The notes below the pieces were generated by a model. That model made no database searches and was not told the origin of the DNA. It saw nothing but the letters and a program-made list of their open reading frames with translations. A program made the position numbers and the translations under genes. A DNA stretch of 27,064 nt from assembly GCA_016710265.1 (NCBI GenBank), contig JADJJL010000005.1, forward strand, positions 1 through 27,064, given 5' to 3'. Positions 7,819 to 15,071 of this stretch are shown piece by piece. This stretch comes from Saprospiraceae bacterium (GTDB taxonomy: Bacteria; Bacteroidota; Bacteroidia; Chitinophagales; Saprospiraceae). How positions within the stretch are numbered: position 1 is the first letter of the stretch; the number at the start of each line of letters is the position of its first letter.

Positions 7819-8102
7819 ATAGGAATTTTAGAATATAGGATCGAAGTTCCAGATTTATCAAGCTTTAGCATAAACTTATGACGCCTTGGTGTTGCCTCGA
7901 CCAACAGTTTATACTTTTAGCATCAAGAAAGAAAAAGAGAATGAATTGGGAAATGTGAATATGTGAAAATTAGTCAATGAGAGAATTAGTCAATGAGTCA
8001 ATTTGAAAATTGGGAAATTGGGAAATTTTGTGCTAAAAATTGTAAAGGCACAAATGGAATCTGTCTAGCTTTAGCTAGAAACCTGCGCCAACATTGGGAA
8101 AT

Positions 8103-8148
8103 GAGGAATTAATTGATTAGTAAAAGTCACGCAAGGCGCTAGTGAATA
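8103..8148 (+). repeat. Direct repeat, copy 2 of 2
   Basis: GAGGAATTAATTGATTAG, TAAAAGTCACGCAAGGCG, CTAGTGAATA: the partner of 6161-6204, same orientation, about 1.94 kb apart. It directly precedes the terminator at 8161. Confidence 0.75.
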
Positions 8149-8160
8149 CTTGAAAAAGAA

Positions 8161-8200
8161 AAAGCATCAGCCGGATTTAACCCGAGTGATGCTTTTTTTT
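8161..8200. terminator. Bidirectional intrinsic terminator
   Basis: AAAGCATCA (8161-8169) pairs with TGATGCTTT (8187-8195); the inner part CCGG...CCCG can extend the stem. T8 follows on the plus strand, and on the minus strand the stem is followed by CTTTTTCTTTTTC. It lies downstream of the rhlE gene (minus strand), so termination of that transcript is the likely role. Confidence 0.75.
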
Positions 8201-8211
8201 AATTATTTAAG

Positions 8212-8237
8212 TGTTCGAAGTTTTGAAACTTCGAACA
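8212..8237. repeat. 26-bp palindrome with TTCGAA arms
   Basis: TGTTCGAAGTTT (8212-8223) and its exact complement AAACTTCGAACA (8226-8237) are separated by two bases, with a third partial copy AAACTTCGAAA (8240-8250) just before the rhlE stop. It could be a second RNA hairpin at the gene's 3' end or a protein-binding site. Confidence 0.65.
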
Positions 8238-8256
8238 TCAAACTTCGAAAACCAGT

Positions 8257-9510
8257 TTAAATAATGTTTGAAGTATTTTTGTTTCTGGAACCGAAGGTAC
8301 GGCGTCCAGTATTGGATCTTCCTTTGGAAAAATGTGCAGGTCTGCGATCGGAAAAAACTTCTTTGACCATTGGTACAAATTCCTGGGTATTGACCGTCTC
8401 CACTGTAATCGGTGTTCCCACCAATTTTTCAATGTTGACCCAATCCTTGTATTCGTCGGACGAACACAATGACAAGGCTTTACCAACTGCACCTGCTCTA
8501 CCAGTCCTTCCGATGCGGTGGATATAAGTCTCCGAAATGTTGGGAATATCCAAATTGATCACTTGTGACAATCCATCAACATCGATTCCTCTTGCCGCTA
8601 TGTCGGTGGCTACCAATACCGCAGATTTTCCGGATTTAAAGTTGGCCAAAACTTGCTGACGAGCATTCTGAGATTTGTTGCCATGGATTGCTTCTGCAAA
8701 AACTCCATTTCTCACCAACATCTTCACCAATTTATCAGCACCATGTTTGGTACGGGTAAAAATTAAAGTAGATTTGGTATCCTGGGTTTTAAGCATGGTG
8801 ATCAAAAAACTATTCTTGTCTTGTTTCTCCACATAACATACAGACTGACTGATCATCGGTGCGGAAGAGGAAGGTCTCGAAACGTTGACCCTCACTGCAT
8901 TGTTGAGAATAGAATTGGCCAAGCTCATTATTTCTTCGGGCATGGTGGCAGAGAAAAACAAGGTCTGTCTTTGTTTTGGAAGCATCCTCACAATCTTTCT
9001 CACATCGTTGATGAATCCCATGTCCAACATACGGTCTGCTTCATCTAAAACAAAAATTTCAATCTCGTTTAGATTGATAAAACCTTGATTGATCAAATCC
9101 AACAACCGGCCTGGAGTGGCGATGAGCACATCGGTGCCTCTTCCCAATTTATTGGTTTGTTTTTGCTGTTTAACTCCTCCAAAAATAACTGTATGGTTGA
9201 TGTCGGTGTGACGACCATAGGCTTTAAAATTATCGTCGATCTGGATGGCCAACTCACGAGTCGGTGTTAAGATCAAAGTGCGAATACTTTTTTTGGATTT
9301 AGCCTGATCTCTGGTTTCATCCAAAATTTGAATAATGGGTAAAGCAAAAGCAGCTGTTTTACCGGTGCCGGTTTGGGCGCATCCCAAGACATCTTTTCTT
9401 TCGAGTACCAGTGGAATCGCTTTTTGTTGGATGGGTGTAGGGGTAGTGTATCCTTCTTCTGACAATGCCTTAAGCAATGAAGGATTTAGTCGTAAATCAT
9501 TAAAAGTCAT
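8257..9510 (-). CDS. rhlE: DEAD-box ATP-dependent RNA helicase, RhlE type
   Basis: The product is 417 residues from the ATG at 9510 (MTFNDLRLNP). The open frame extends 20 codons further upstream, but that part is not family-like. All helicase motifs are visible: Q motif GYTTPTPIQ (20-28), motif I AQTGTGKT (45-52), PTREL (83-87), TPGRLLDL (132-139), DEAD (156-159), SAT (187-189), TLIFTRTK, ATDIAARGID and HRIGRTGRAG in the second RecA lobe. The short basic tail rich in Arg, Ser and Asn (RSNTGRRTFGSRNKN) is typical of RhlE-type enzymes and probably contacts RNA. It unwinds short RNA duplexes using ATP; RhlE proteins act in ribosome assembly and RNA decay (family knowledge). It is monocistronic, with a terminator at 8161-8200 and a promoter-like TATCTTG at 9568-9574. 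No broken motif. Confidence 0.96.
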   Translation of the reverse strand: MTFNDLRLNPSLLKALSEEGYTTPTPIQQKAIPLVLERKDVLGCAQTGTGKTAAFALPIIQILDETRDQAKSKKSIRTLILTPTRELAIQIDDNFKAYGRHTDINHTVIFGGVKQQKQTNKLGRGTDVLIATPGRLLDLINQGFINLNEIEIFVLDEADRMLDMGFINDVRKIVRMLPKQRQTLFFSATMPEEIMSLANSILNNAVRVNVSRPSSSAPMISQSVCYVEKQDKNSFLITMLKTQDTKSTLIFTRTKHGADKLVKMLVRNGVFAEAIHGNKSQNARQQVLANFKSGKSAVLVATDIAARGIDVDGLSQVINLDIPNISETYIHRIGRTGRAGAVGKALSLCSSDEYKDWVNIEKLVGTPITVETVNTQEFVPMVKEVFSDRRPAHFSKGRSNTGRRTFGSRNKNTSNII

Positions 9511-9567
9511 AAAATTAAATATAAAAAAAATTATTGAACGGGTGTAGTGTTCAGTTAAATTACACCG

Positions 9568-9574
9568 CAAGATA
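9568..9574 (-). promoter_or_regulatory. Possible rhlE promoter -7 box
   Basis: On the minus strand TATCTTGCGG, one T short of the common TATCTTTGCGG form, 58 bases before the rhlE ATG. No clear -33 box. Plausible but imperfect. Confidence 0.3.
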
Positions 9575-9728
9575 CGCCTTTTTCAACAATTTAAGGAAAA
9601 AAATTAAGCATAAACCCAATAAGTATAATTTCCAATTTTATTTTAGAATTTAATTCCAAATAAACGAAACATTTTTTTTCTTAATTGACAAATAAAAAAT
9701 CAACCTAAAATTAATCATATCAATTAAT

Positions 9729-9788
9729 AACGCCTTTGTCCCACCAACTTTGTTGGGGACACGCAGAATTTATATCGCCTTTGGCGTT
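9729..9788. repeat. Nested palindromes in the rhlE / M15 peptidase spacer
   Basis: GTCCCACCAAC-TTT-GTTGGGGAC (9738-9760, one bulge) is followed by CGCC-TTT-GGCG (9776-9786); the outer AACGCC (9729-9734) and GGCGTT (9783-9788) can also pair. The same small-loop style is seen at 6136-6148 and 7653-7818. The block lies downstream of the M15 peptidase gene, but there is no T-tract. Confidence 0.5.
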
Positions 9789-9813
9789 ACAGCTTCTTCT
9801 TACACCGTTATCT

Positions 9814-10593
9814 TCAATTTCCACAATGATTGATCGAAGTCAAATAATTTAATAACTTTATTTTTTTAACCGCATTAGCTCCTTTAAAATCTGAAATATT
9901 GCGCGAAGAAAATTGCGAAATTTGATCTTCCCAAAAGGTTTTTGAAATTGGAAAATAAGACCAATGCCATTTCTCTTCGTTGAATCCGTGTGGCCTATTT
10001 TCATCTTTGGCTGGATAGGTTTGGCAAAAACCAAATTCAACTGCATGGATCGACAACCATTGGTATACTTTAATTCCTTCATCGGTTTCAAAATATTCCG
10101 GTTCTACAGAATTTAGATCGATGTCGGTCCCCCAATGATGTCTTGTATAACCCGGTGGCGCAGTGTATTCTAATATTTTAACTGCGCGGCGAATCACATC
10201 TCTCAATACAAGATTAAGTTTCTTACCATCGACTTTGGTTTTTCCCGTCCATTTATTTTCCCAAAGCGTTTTTTGATGTTCAAAATCCCGGGTGGCTGAA
10301 ACAATTTTTAAATTGATCGAGTCTTTAGCTGCAGCGTTTGCCATAGCCACAAATGCATCATAGGCTTCAGACAACATATACATTTCTTTGAAGCTATAAA
10401 AACTGTCAATTTTTACAAAAGCACTATGTACAGCTGGATCAAATTTTCCATGAATAATATTTTTTAATTGTATATGATCGAAGTGTTTCAAATCATTTGC
10501 AGTTTCTTCAGGAATATAATCTGCCTGAGCATTGACCATTCCTGCCAAGCTAATAACAGTAAGTATGATAATGAGGTTTTTGATGACAGTTAT
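9814..10593 (-). CDS. M15-family D,D-carboxypeptidase/dipeptidase (VanY-like), exported
   Basis: Zinc peptidase of the VanY/M15B type, predicted to cut D-Ala-containing peptidoglycan peptides in the periplasm. With the start below it has 259 residues: signal peptide (hydrophobic run, cleavage around NAQ-AD), then SATRDFEHQ, the metal motif YTRHHWGTDID (His152, Asp159; the family pattern SxHxxGxAxD with Thr for Ser) and EKWHW (His210, third zinc ligand, with the catalytic Glu just before it). Start: no ATG exists before the hydrophobic segment. The best-placed codon is an ATA at 10593, giving an ATAA overlap with the upstream stop, where ATGA would be normal; a TTG at 10548 would delete most of the signal peptide. 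One A-to-G change would restore both an ATG start and a TGA stop. It forms an operon with the SRPBCC gene. Confidence 0.88.
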   Translation of the reverse strand: MTVIKNLIIILTVISLAGMVNAQADYIPEETANDLKHFDHIQLKNIIHGKFDPAVHSAFVKIDSFYSFKEMYMLSEAYDAFVAMANAAAKDSINLKIVSATRDFEHQKTLWENKWTGKTKVDGKKLNLVLRDVIRRAVKILEYTAPPGYTRHHWGTDIDLNSVEPEYFETDEGIKVYQWLSIHAVEFGFCQTYPAKDENRPHGFNEEKWHWSYFPISKTFWEDQISQFSSRNISDFKGANAVKKIKLLNYLTSINHCGN

Positions 10594-11713
10594 CTTCTTT
10601 GTTTATTTTCACCTTCAAGATTTTTTTTACGTTGCTCTTCTTGTTCCTTAATCATTTCTTCCATGCTTTTTTTATTGGCCAAACCTGCAGAATACGAACC
10701 TGTGTTATCCAATAAATAATAGACATTGGTAAGCCATTTGGAAGTATCCGGTTCCTCATTCGGATTGGTCACATACTCTTCTATAATGGGAGGAAACAAT
10801 GAATAGGAAGAAGTACTCATGAAATGGTCCATTTTTACATGAGCGGTTTTCAAATTATTGTAATGACCATACACTTCCAATTTGATGCAAGGAATTCGAG
10901 GAACTTCTTCTAAATCAAAACCTATAGGAACTTTAATTTTTTGATCCAAGGGCAATCCTGCCATTATATACACATAATTAGAACCTCCTTCCCAATCATA
11001 AATCAATCCGACCGGCGGGCCTGTTTGCTTTAAATTCAACGAATCAAAAAGTTTGTAAACTTTAGGATAGTTTTCTGCATAAAATTTTGGAATATTCATA
11101 TTGTAAATCGGTGCTTTCTTTCCAAGATATAAATTGCCCGGGAAAGTGGTTGCCTCCGCTCCAAATTTGCTATTGATCATTCCCTCAATATAGGTCTTCA
11201 AGCCCAATAAATCTGCTTCATGTCTTTTCTTGTATTCCTCGGGAAAACTTCGATACAAGACTCTTTTAAAAAATGGAATTTTATTGACAATCCTGCTCCT
11301 TGTAGTTAACAAAACCAAAGACTTGGATTCAGGAATAATCTGGAACGTAATTTTAACTTTACCCGGCCATTTGTCATTAAGGATTTGGGCTGCCATAATG
11401 GAATCTTTTAGGGATTCTTCCAATTCTACCCTTCCCTTACCAAAAATGGGACCCTCAAAAGTAAAATTAGCACCTTCGTTGATATGTCTTCCACCGAGAC
11501 TTAAAGTAAAATTGGGATCTTCTTTACTCCAACTAAGCCAATTTTTCCATTCCTTAATATCATTGATCATGACCCCCAACAGTCCTTTAGAGCAATTGAT
11601 TTTAATCTCCCCTTTATCGGTCAAGGTAGAAGGAGAAAGCATACAAGCGATGGAATACACCCCAAAGATTCCTAAAAGGATGGAAATGATCAGTAAAACT
11701 GGTTTTTTGTCAT
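10590..11713 (-). CDS. SRPBCC-domain protein with GyrI-like C-terminal half, membrane-anchored, frameshifted near the start
   Basis: About 374 residues when the first codons are included. An N-terminal hydrophobic helix (PVLLIISILLGIFGVYSIAC) is followed by an SRPBCC/START-like ligand-binding fold (GVMINDIKEWKNWLSW, RVELEESLKD, VKITFQIIP) and a GyrI-like effector-binding half (GPPVGLIYDWEGG, YIMAGLPLD, CIKLEVYGHYNNL). The tail is charged (EEMIKEQEEQRKK). The ATG at 11713 (MTKK...) reaches the main frame only if the A6 run at 11703-11708 (T6 on the plus strand) is one base longer; otherwise the first in-frame start is a GTG at 11660 that removes most of the helix. A slipped homopolymer, real or technical, is likely. 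The gene follows an exact TATCTTTG box and overlaps the downstream peptidase gene. Ligand and role are unknown; the pairing with a cell-wall peptidase is only suggestive. Confidence 0.8.
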
Positions 11714-11787
11714 GAATCTAAATTAGTAGGTCAAAATCAAACAGATTGGTATACAGCAATAGTTTCTGCAATTCCTGTTTTCAGGCG

Positions 11788-11795
11788 CAAAGATA
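11788..11795 (-). promoter_or_regulatory. -7 promoter box of the SRPBCC / M15 peptidase operon
   Basis: Minus strand TATCTTTG followed by CGCC, an exact TAnnTTTG match, 75 bases before the ATG at 11713. The -33 TTG is not evident at standard spacing. Confidence 0.55.
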
Positions 11796-11852
11796 ATCTG
11801 AATTTGACGATTGTGTCTCGTTAAGCTCCTTAACGATTTCTAAATATATTGA

Positions 11853-14800
11853 TTACCAGCTTTCTGCAAAATGTGACCAAAGGGTACTAGACCGGTCCTC
11901 CGTCAACCGCAAACGGAGTCTAAATTTTGAACTTCGACCCTCATTTTTATGGATTTTACGTATTCCATCACCTACCGGAGCTTGCATCGAACTGAATGCA
12001 ACTGTATTGACGGAAGCATTGGGGATGTCCACACCATGGCGGTATTTTCCAAATAATTCTGAATGGGCAAATGGAAGAACCATGGTTTCAAAAGCTTGAT
12101 CAGAGTAGGCAGCCAAGGTTAAACCTTCAAAAGTAGAGATAGCAGCCCACAGCAAATCCGTTTTAATGCCCATTTCCTGAGGTCTCACAAGGGGTACATT
12201 AAAGTCGACTGAAGTAGTTTTAAATTCTCCAATTAATAAGCCTGATTTCCGATCCTGAAAACCATCGTAAGGTCCTCTCCCCACCCATTTTACATTGCCA
12301 AATTTAGGTAGAATGGTACAAAGCCAACCAATTCTGGGTGGCAAAACACTGGATGAATCAGAAATGAGTTCTGTGCTTAAGAGGATATCTCCTCCTGACA
12401 AAATAATTATTTCAGTTATGATGGGCAATTGGCCATTGGAATTGAGCAAACCTTCTACTCGCAAATGGAATTTCTTTTGATCTGAAGTTACCAACTGGAT
12501 GCTTGTAGTCTTATAACTTTCCCAAGCATTTTGCCAAGATTGGATTTCATTTGATTTTCCATCAAAAATATCATTATCCAGCGGAGCTCTTGAAAAAAAT
12601 GGGACCATCGGAGAGGCAAGTAAATCCTGATTCTTAAATTTTATATAATTGATCATTAGTTTGGACGTATCAATGCCAATACTAAATTCATCTGTAGAGA
12701 TTTTCCAAACTGTACTGCTTTGATCCAGACTCAGATTTTTATCAGGATTTGGTTGAACTTTCTCTATTCTTTGGAAAGGATATGCAAACTGTTGTGTAGC
12801 GACATCCTGAAATCTAAACATTCCATTGACTCGACTGGCTTTATTGACCGTCATGTTAAGTACGCAGTATTTTCCCGGTTTTGGTTTGTATCCATCTAAA
12901 TTTAATTTAACTCGTTTGATTTCCCCGGGTAAGAGTTGAAAATTACTTAAGGCACCTTCTAACAATCTAATTTTGTTTTCTTCGATAGCCCAAAAATATT
13001 TAAACACGGTATCTTTATAAAATGATTGGTTGTTTCTGATTTCAATAATGCCTTTTTCCAAATCGATCAATTTGATGGTAAAGGGAGAAAATGCATGGCT
13101 CATAGATTTAACCGCAGGTTTGGGCGTTTTATTGGAAGTCATAATCCCACTGGCACATCTAAAAGAATCCGATTGATGTTCTCCAAAATCACCACCATAG
13201 GCAAAGAAAAATTCTCCTGATGAATTTTTCATATAAAAAGTCTGGTCTGTAAAATCTTCCACAAATCCTCCTACTACCCTTTGATTGGATCTCACTTTTT
13301 CCCAACTTTCGTCAAATCCTCCTAATCCATTCCCTTGATTGGTACTTAAGCGATAAACGATTTCAGACTTCTGCGTTTGCTCACCAATATTTTCTGAACT
13401 GCTAAAACTTAAATCTCCAAATGAAGCTGAACCGGTCACCACTGCAGCAGGTCTTTTTGCATCCTTACTTTTTATATATCGGTAAGCATTTTGGATGGCT
13501 TCAGATTCTCCAGTTTCATAACCCAAAGACCAGGCAATGATGTGCGCGTAATTTTTATTTCTTTCAAACATGTTTTTTACCCTATACAATGCAATCCCTT
13601 TTAAAATGCTATCCACCGGATAATTCAAATTCTGGCGATAAAATCCACTCATATTTAAATTGGCCTCATCCATCACATACAATCCAAATTTTTGCATAAA
13701 ACGATACCAGTAAGATGGAAAAGGATAATGGTTGTTTCTCACTGCATTGATCCCTTGAAGCTTGAGTACGTCAGCATCATTTTCTATCCACGGTTTGTCC
13801 AACAAATTGCCATAGGTGGGATGAAATTCGTGGCAAACGGCGCCTCTAATTTCAATGAATCGATCATTCCATTTAATTCCACTTTGGTTGTAGGTCAATG
13901 ATCTGAAACCGAAGGGATAATGGGTAATTTCTAAAATTTCACCCTTCTTATTTTTTAAACTTAAAACCAATTCATATAATTGCGGTGTTTCGTCTGACCA
14001 AGTTTTTATATTTGGAATGGAAGTTTTAATATTTATATTCCCATTGGTATTTTTTGTCAATTGTAACTCTTTATTTGAATTGAATAATACCCTATTAGAA
14101 TCATTTCTAATTTCGGCGGTAAGAATTAAATCTGCATTTTCAGACTCTGACCGGTTGGCGAGTTTAATGTCGAGATCAAGAATACCCATTCTGTTTTTTA
14201 GATCTGTTTTTGCATAAAAATCCAAGATCCTTTGTTTAGGCCTTGCCAATAAATATGCATCCCGATTGATTCCCGTGAGGTGCCATTGGTTGTGAGATTC
14301 AAAATAAGAAGCATCACTCCATCTGAATAATACAATTGTCAAGTCATTGGGGCCTTCCTGCAAATTGGGATTCAGAAGAAACTCTGAGGTAGCCTTACTA
14401 TCCTCATTGTACCCGATCATTTTACCATTTAAGTAAACAAAATAACTACAACTTATTCCCTCAAACACAGCAAAAACATCTCTGGCCTTCCACGCTTGAT
14501 CTATATGAATTACGCGACTAATAAGGAAAATACTGTTTGAGTCAGATGGCACTTCTGGAAAATTATATTTAAAAGGTAGATTATGGTATTTAAAGATTGG
14601 TTTCCCAAATCCTTTGAGTTCCATAAATCCTGGAAAACTAGTCTCAGACGCCACATGATTCCAGGAAGTCTTTTCAATATCAGCGGGGACGTAATCCGGC
14701 CCAGGGAAATACCGATACTTCCAAAATCCGCTTAAACTCTTGTAAAACTTGCTGTTCACACCTTGGTTTGCCGCAGCCAAGGCGTCTGTTTCAAAAGGTA

Positions 14801-14990
14801 AAAAGTCCGTTCTTGCTTCCTCTCTTCCGTATTCAAAGATAGTTGGGTTTTTCCAGAAATCAGGAATGGTCAAGTTTTTTTCCAGTTTATATGTTTGACT
14901 TGTTTGCCCTGAGGTTCCTTGATTTTCATTATTTTTGCAGGACCAAACTAGACAAGTGCTTAAAAATGCAATGAAGTATATTTTAGTCAT
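11853..14990 (-). CDS. GH2 (beta-galactosidase-like) lipoprotein with eroded active site
   Basis: The product is 1045 residues, the usual length of a five-domain LacZ-type GH2 protein. Lipoprotein signal with Cys18 (VWSC). Domain order is kept: jelly-roll sugar-binding domain (about 45-250, SLSGFWKYRYFPGP, ending LTGINRDAYLLARP), immunoglobulin-like domain (255-365), TIM barrel (370-640), another Ig-like domain, and the C-terminal beta-galactosidase small-chain domain (VKWVGRGPYDGFQDRKSG, VPLVRPQEMG). Catalytic positions are mostly lost: the nucleophile motif CEYAHAMGN reads YRLSTNQGN (Arg547 for Glu), DEANIETH reads DEANLNMS (metal ligands become Asn446 and Ser448), NRHEHHP reads AVCHEFHP, and Asp201 of LacZ is Asn234. 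The acid/base Glu492 remains, but in SLGYE instead of SLGNE. No frameshift, so this is a maintained protein, perhaps a non-catalytic glycan binder. It is divergently arranged with the M28 peptidase gene. Confidence 0.92.
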   Translation of the reverse strand: MTKIYFIAFLSTCLVWSCKNNENQGTSGQTSQTYKLEKNLTIPDFWKNPTIFEYGREEARTDFLPFETDALAAANQGVNSKFYKSLSGFWKYRYFPGPDYVPADIEKTSWNHVASETSFPGFMELKGFGKPIFKYHNLPFKYNFPEVPSDSNSIFLISRVIHIDQAWKARDVFAVFEGISCSYFVYLNGKMIGYNEDSKATSEFLLNPNLQEGPNDLTIVLFRWSDASYFESHNQWHLTGINRDAYLLARPKQRILDFYAKTDLKNRMGILDLDIKLANRSESENADLILTAEIRNDSNRVLFNSNKELQLTKNTNGNINIKTSIPNIKTWSDETPQLYELVLSLKNKKGEILEITHYPFGFRSLTYNQSGIKWNDRFIEIRGAVCHEFHPTYGNLLDKPWIENDADVLKLQGINAVRNNHYPFPSYWYRFMQKFGLYVMDEANLNMSGFYRQNLNYPVDSILKGIALYRVKNMFERNKNYAHIIAWSLGYETGESEAIQNAYRYIKSKDAKRPAAVVTGSASFGDLSFSSSENIGEQTQKSEIVYRLSTNQGNGLGGFDESWEKVRSNQRVVGGFVEDFTDQTFYMKNSSGEFFFAYGGDFGEHQSDSFRCASGIMTSNKTPKPAVKSMSHAFSPFTIKLIDLEKGIIEIRNNQSFYKDTVFKYFWAIEENKIRLLEGALSNFQLLPGEIKRVKLNLDGYKPKPGKYCVLNMTVNKASRVNGMFRFQDVATQQFAYPFQRIEKVQPNPDKNLSLDQSSTVWKISTDEFSIGIDTSKLMINYIKFKNQDLLASPMVPFFSRAPLDNDIFDGKSNEIQSWQNAWESYKTTSIQLVTSDQKKFHLRVEGLLNSNGQLPIITEIIILSGGDILLSTELISDSSSVLPPRIGWLCTILPKFGNVKWVGRGPYDGFQDRKSGLLIGEFKTTSVDFNVPLVRPQEMGIKTDLLWAAISTFEGLTLAAYSDQAFETMVLPFAHSELFGKYRHGVDIPNASVNTVAFSSMQAPVGDGIRKIHKNEGRSSKFRLRLRLTEDRSSTLWSHFAESW

Positions 14991-15071
14991 AGGTAAATAT
15001 TGGTTTGGTGAAGTTTAAGACCCCTCATAAGGTCAAATTGTGATAAAATAGCGACAAAAATGATAAAAAAT

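Larger units (their letters stand above)
7541..8030. repeat. Repeat-rich spacer (AGTCAATTTG arrays and small hairpins)
   Basis: No gene. 7541-7612 and 7940-8030 contain AGTCAATTAGTCAATT, CAATTTGAAAATTTGGAAAT and GGGAAATGTGAAAA words as at 5990-6120. Between them are short perfect hairpins with small loops: GTACGC-TTTTA-GCGTAC (7653-7669), the AACCCCGAAGGGGTT elements (7723-7818), and, just beyond, TCTAGC-TTTA-GCTAGA (about 8068-8083). The hairpins differ in stem sequence but share TTTA/GAA/GCAA loops, the pattern expected of REP-like intergenic families. Confidence 0.65.

Noticed and set aside
15060..15071. First ATG of the M28 gene as the sure start
   Set aside because: Both 15060 and 15072 are possible; the latter gives a more usual signal peptide, so it was preferred without excluding the other.
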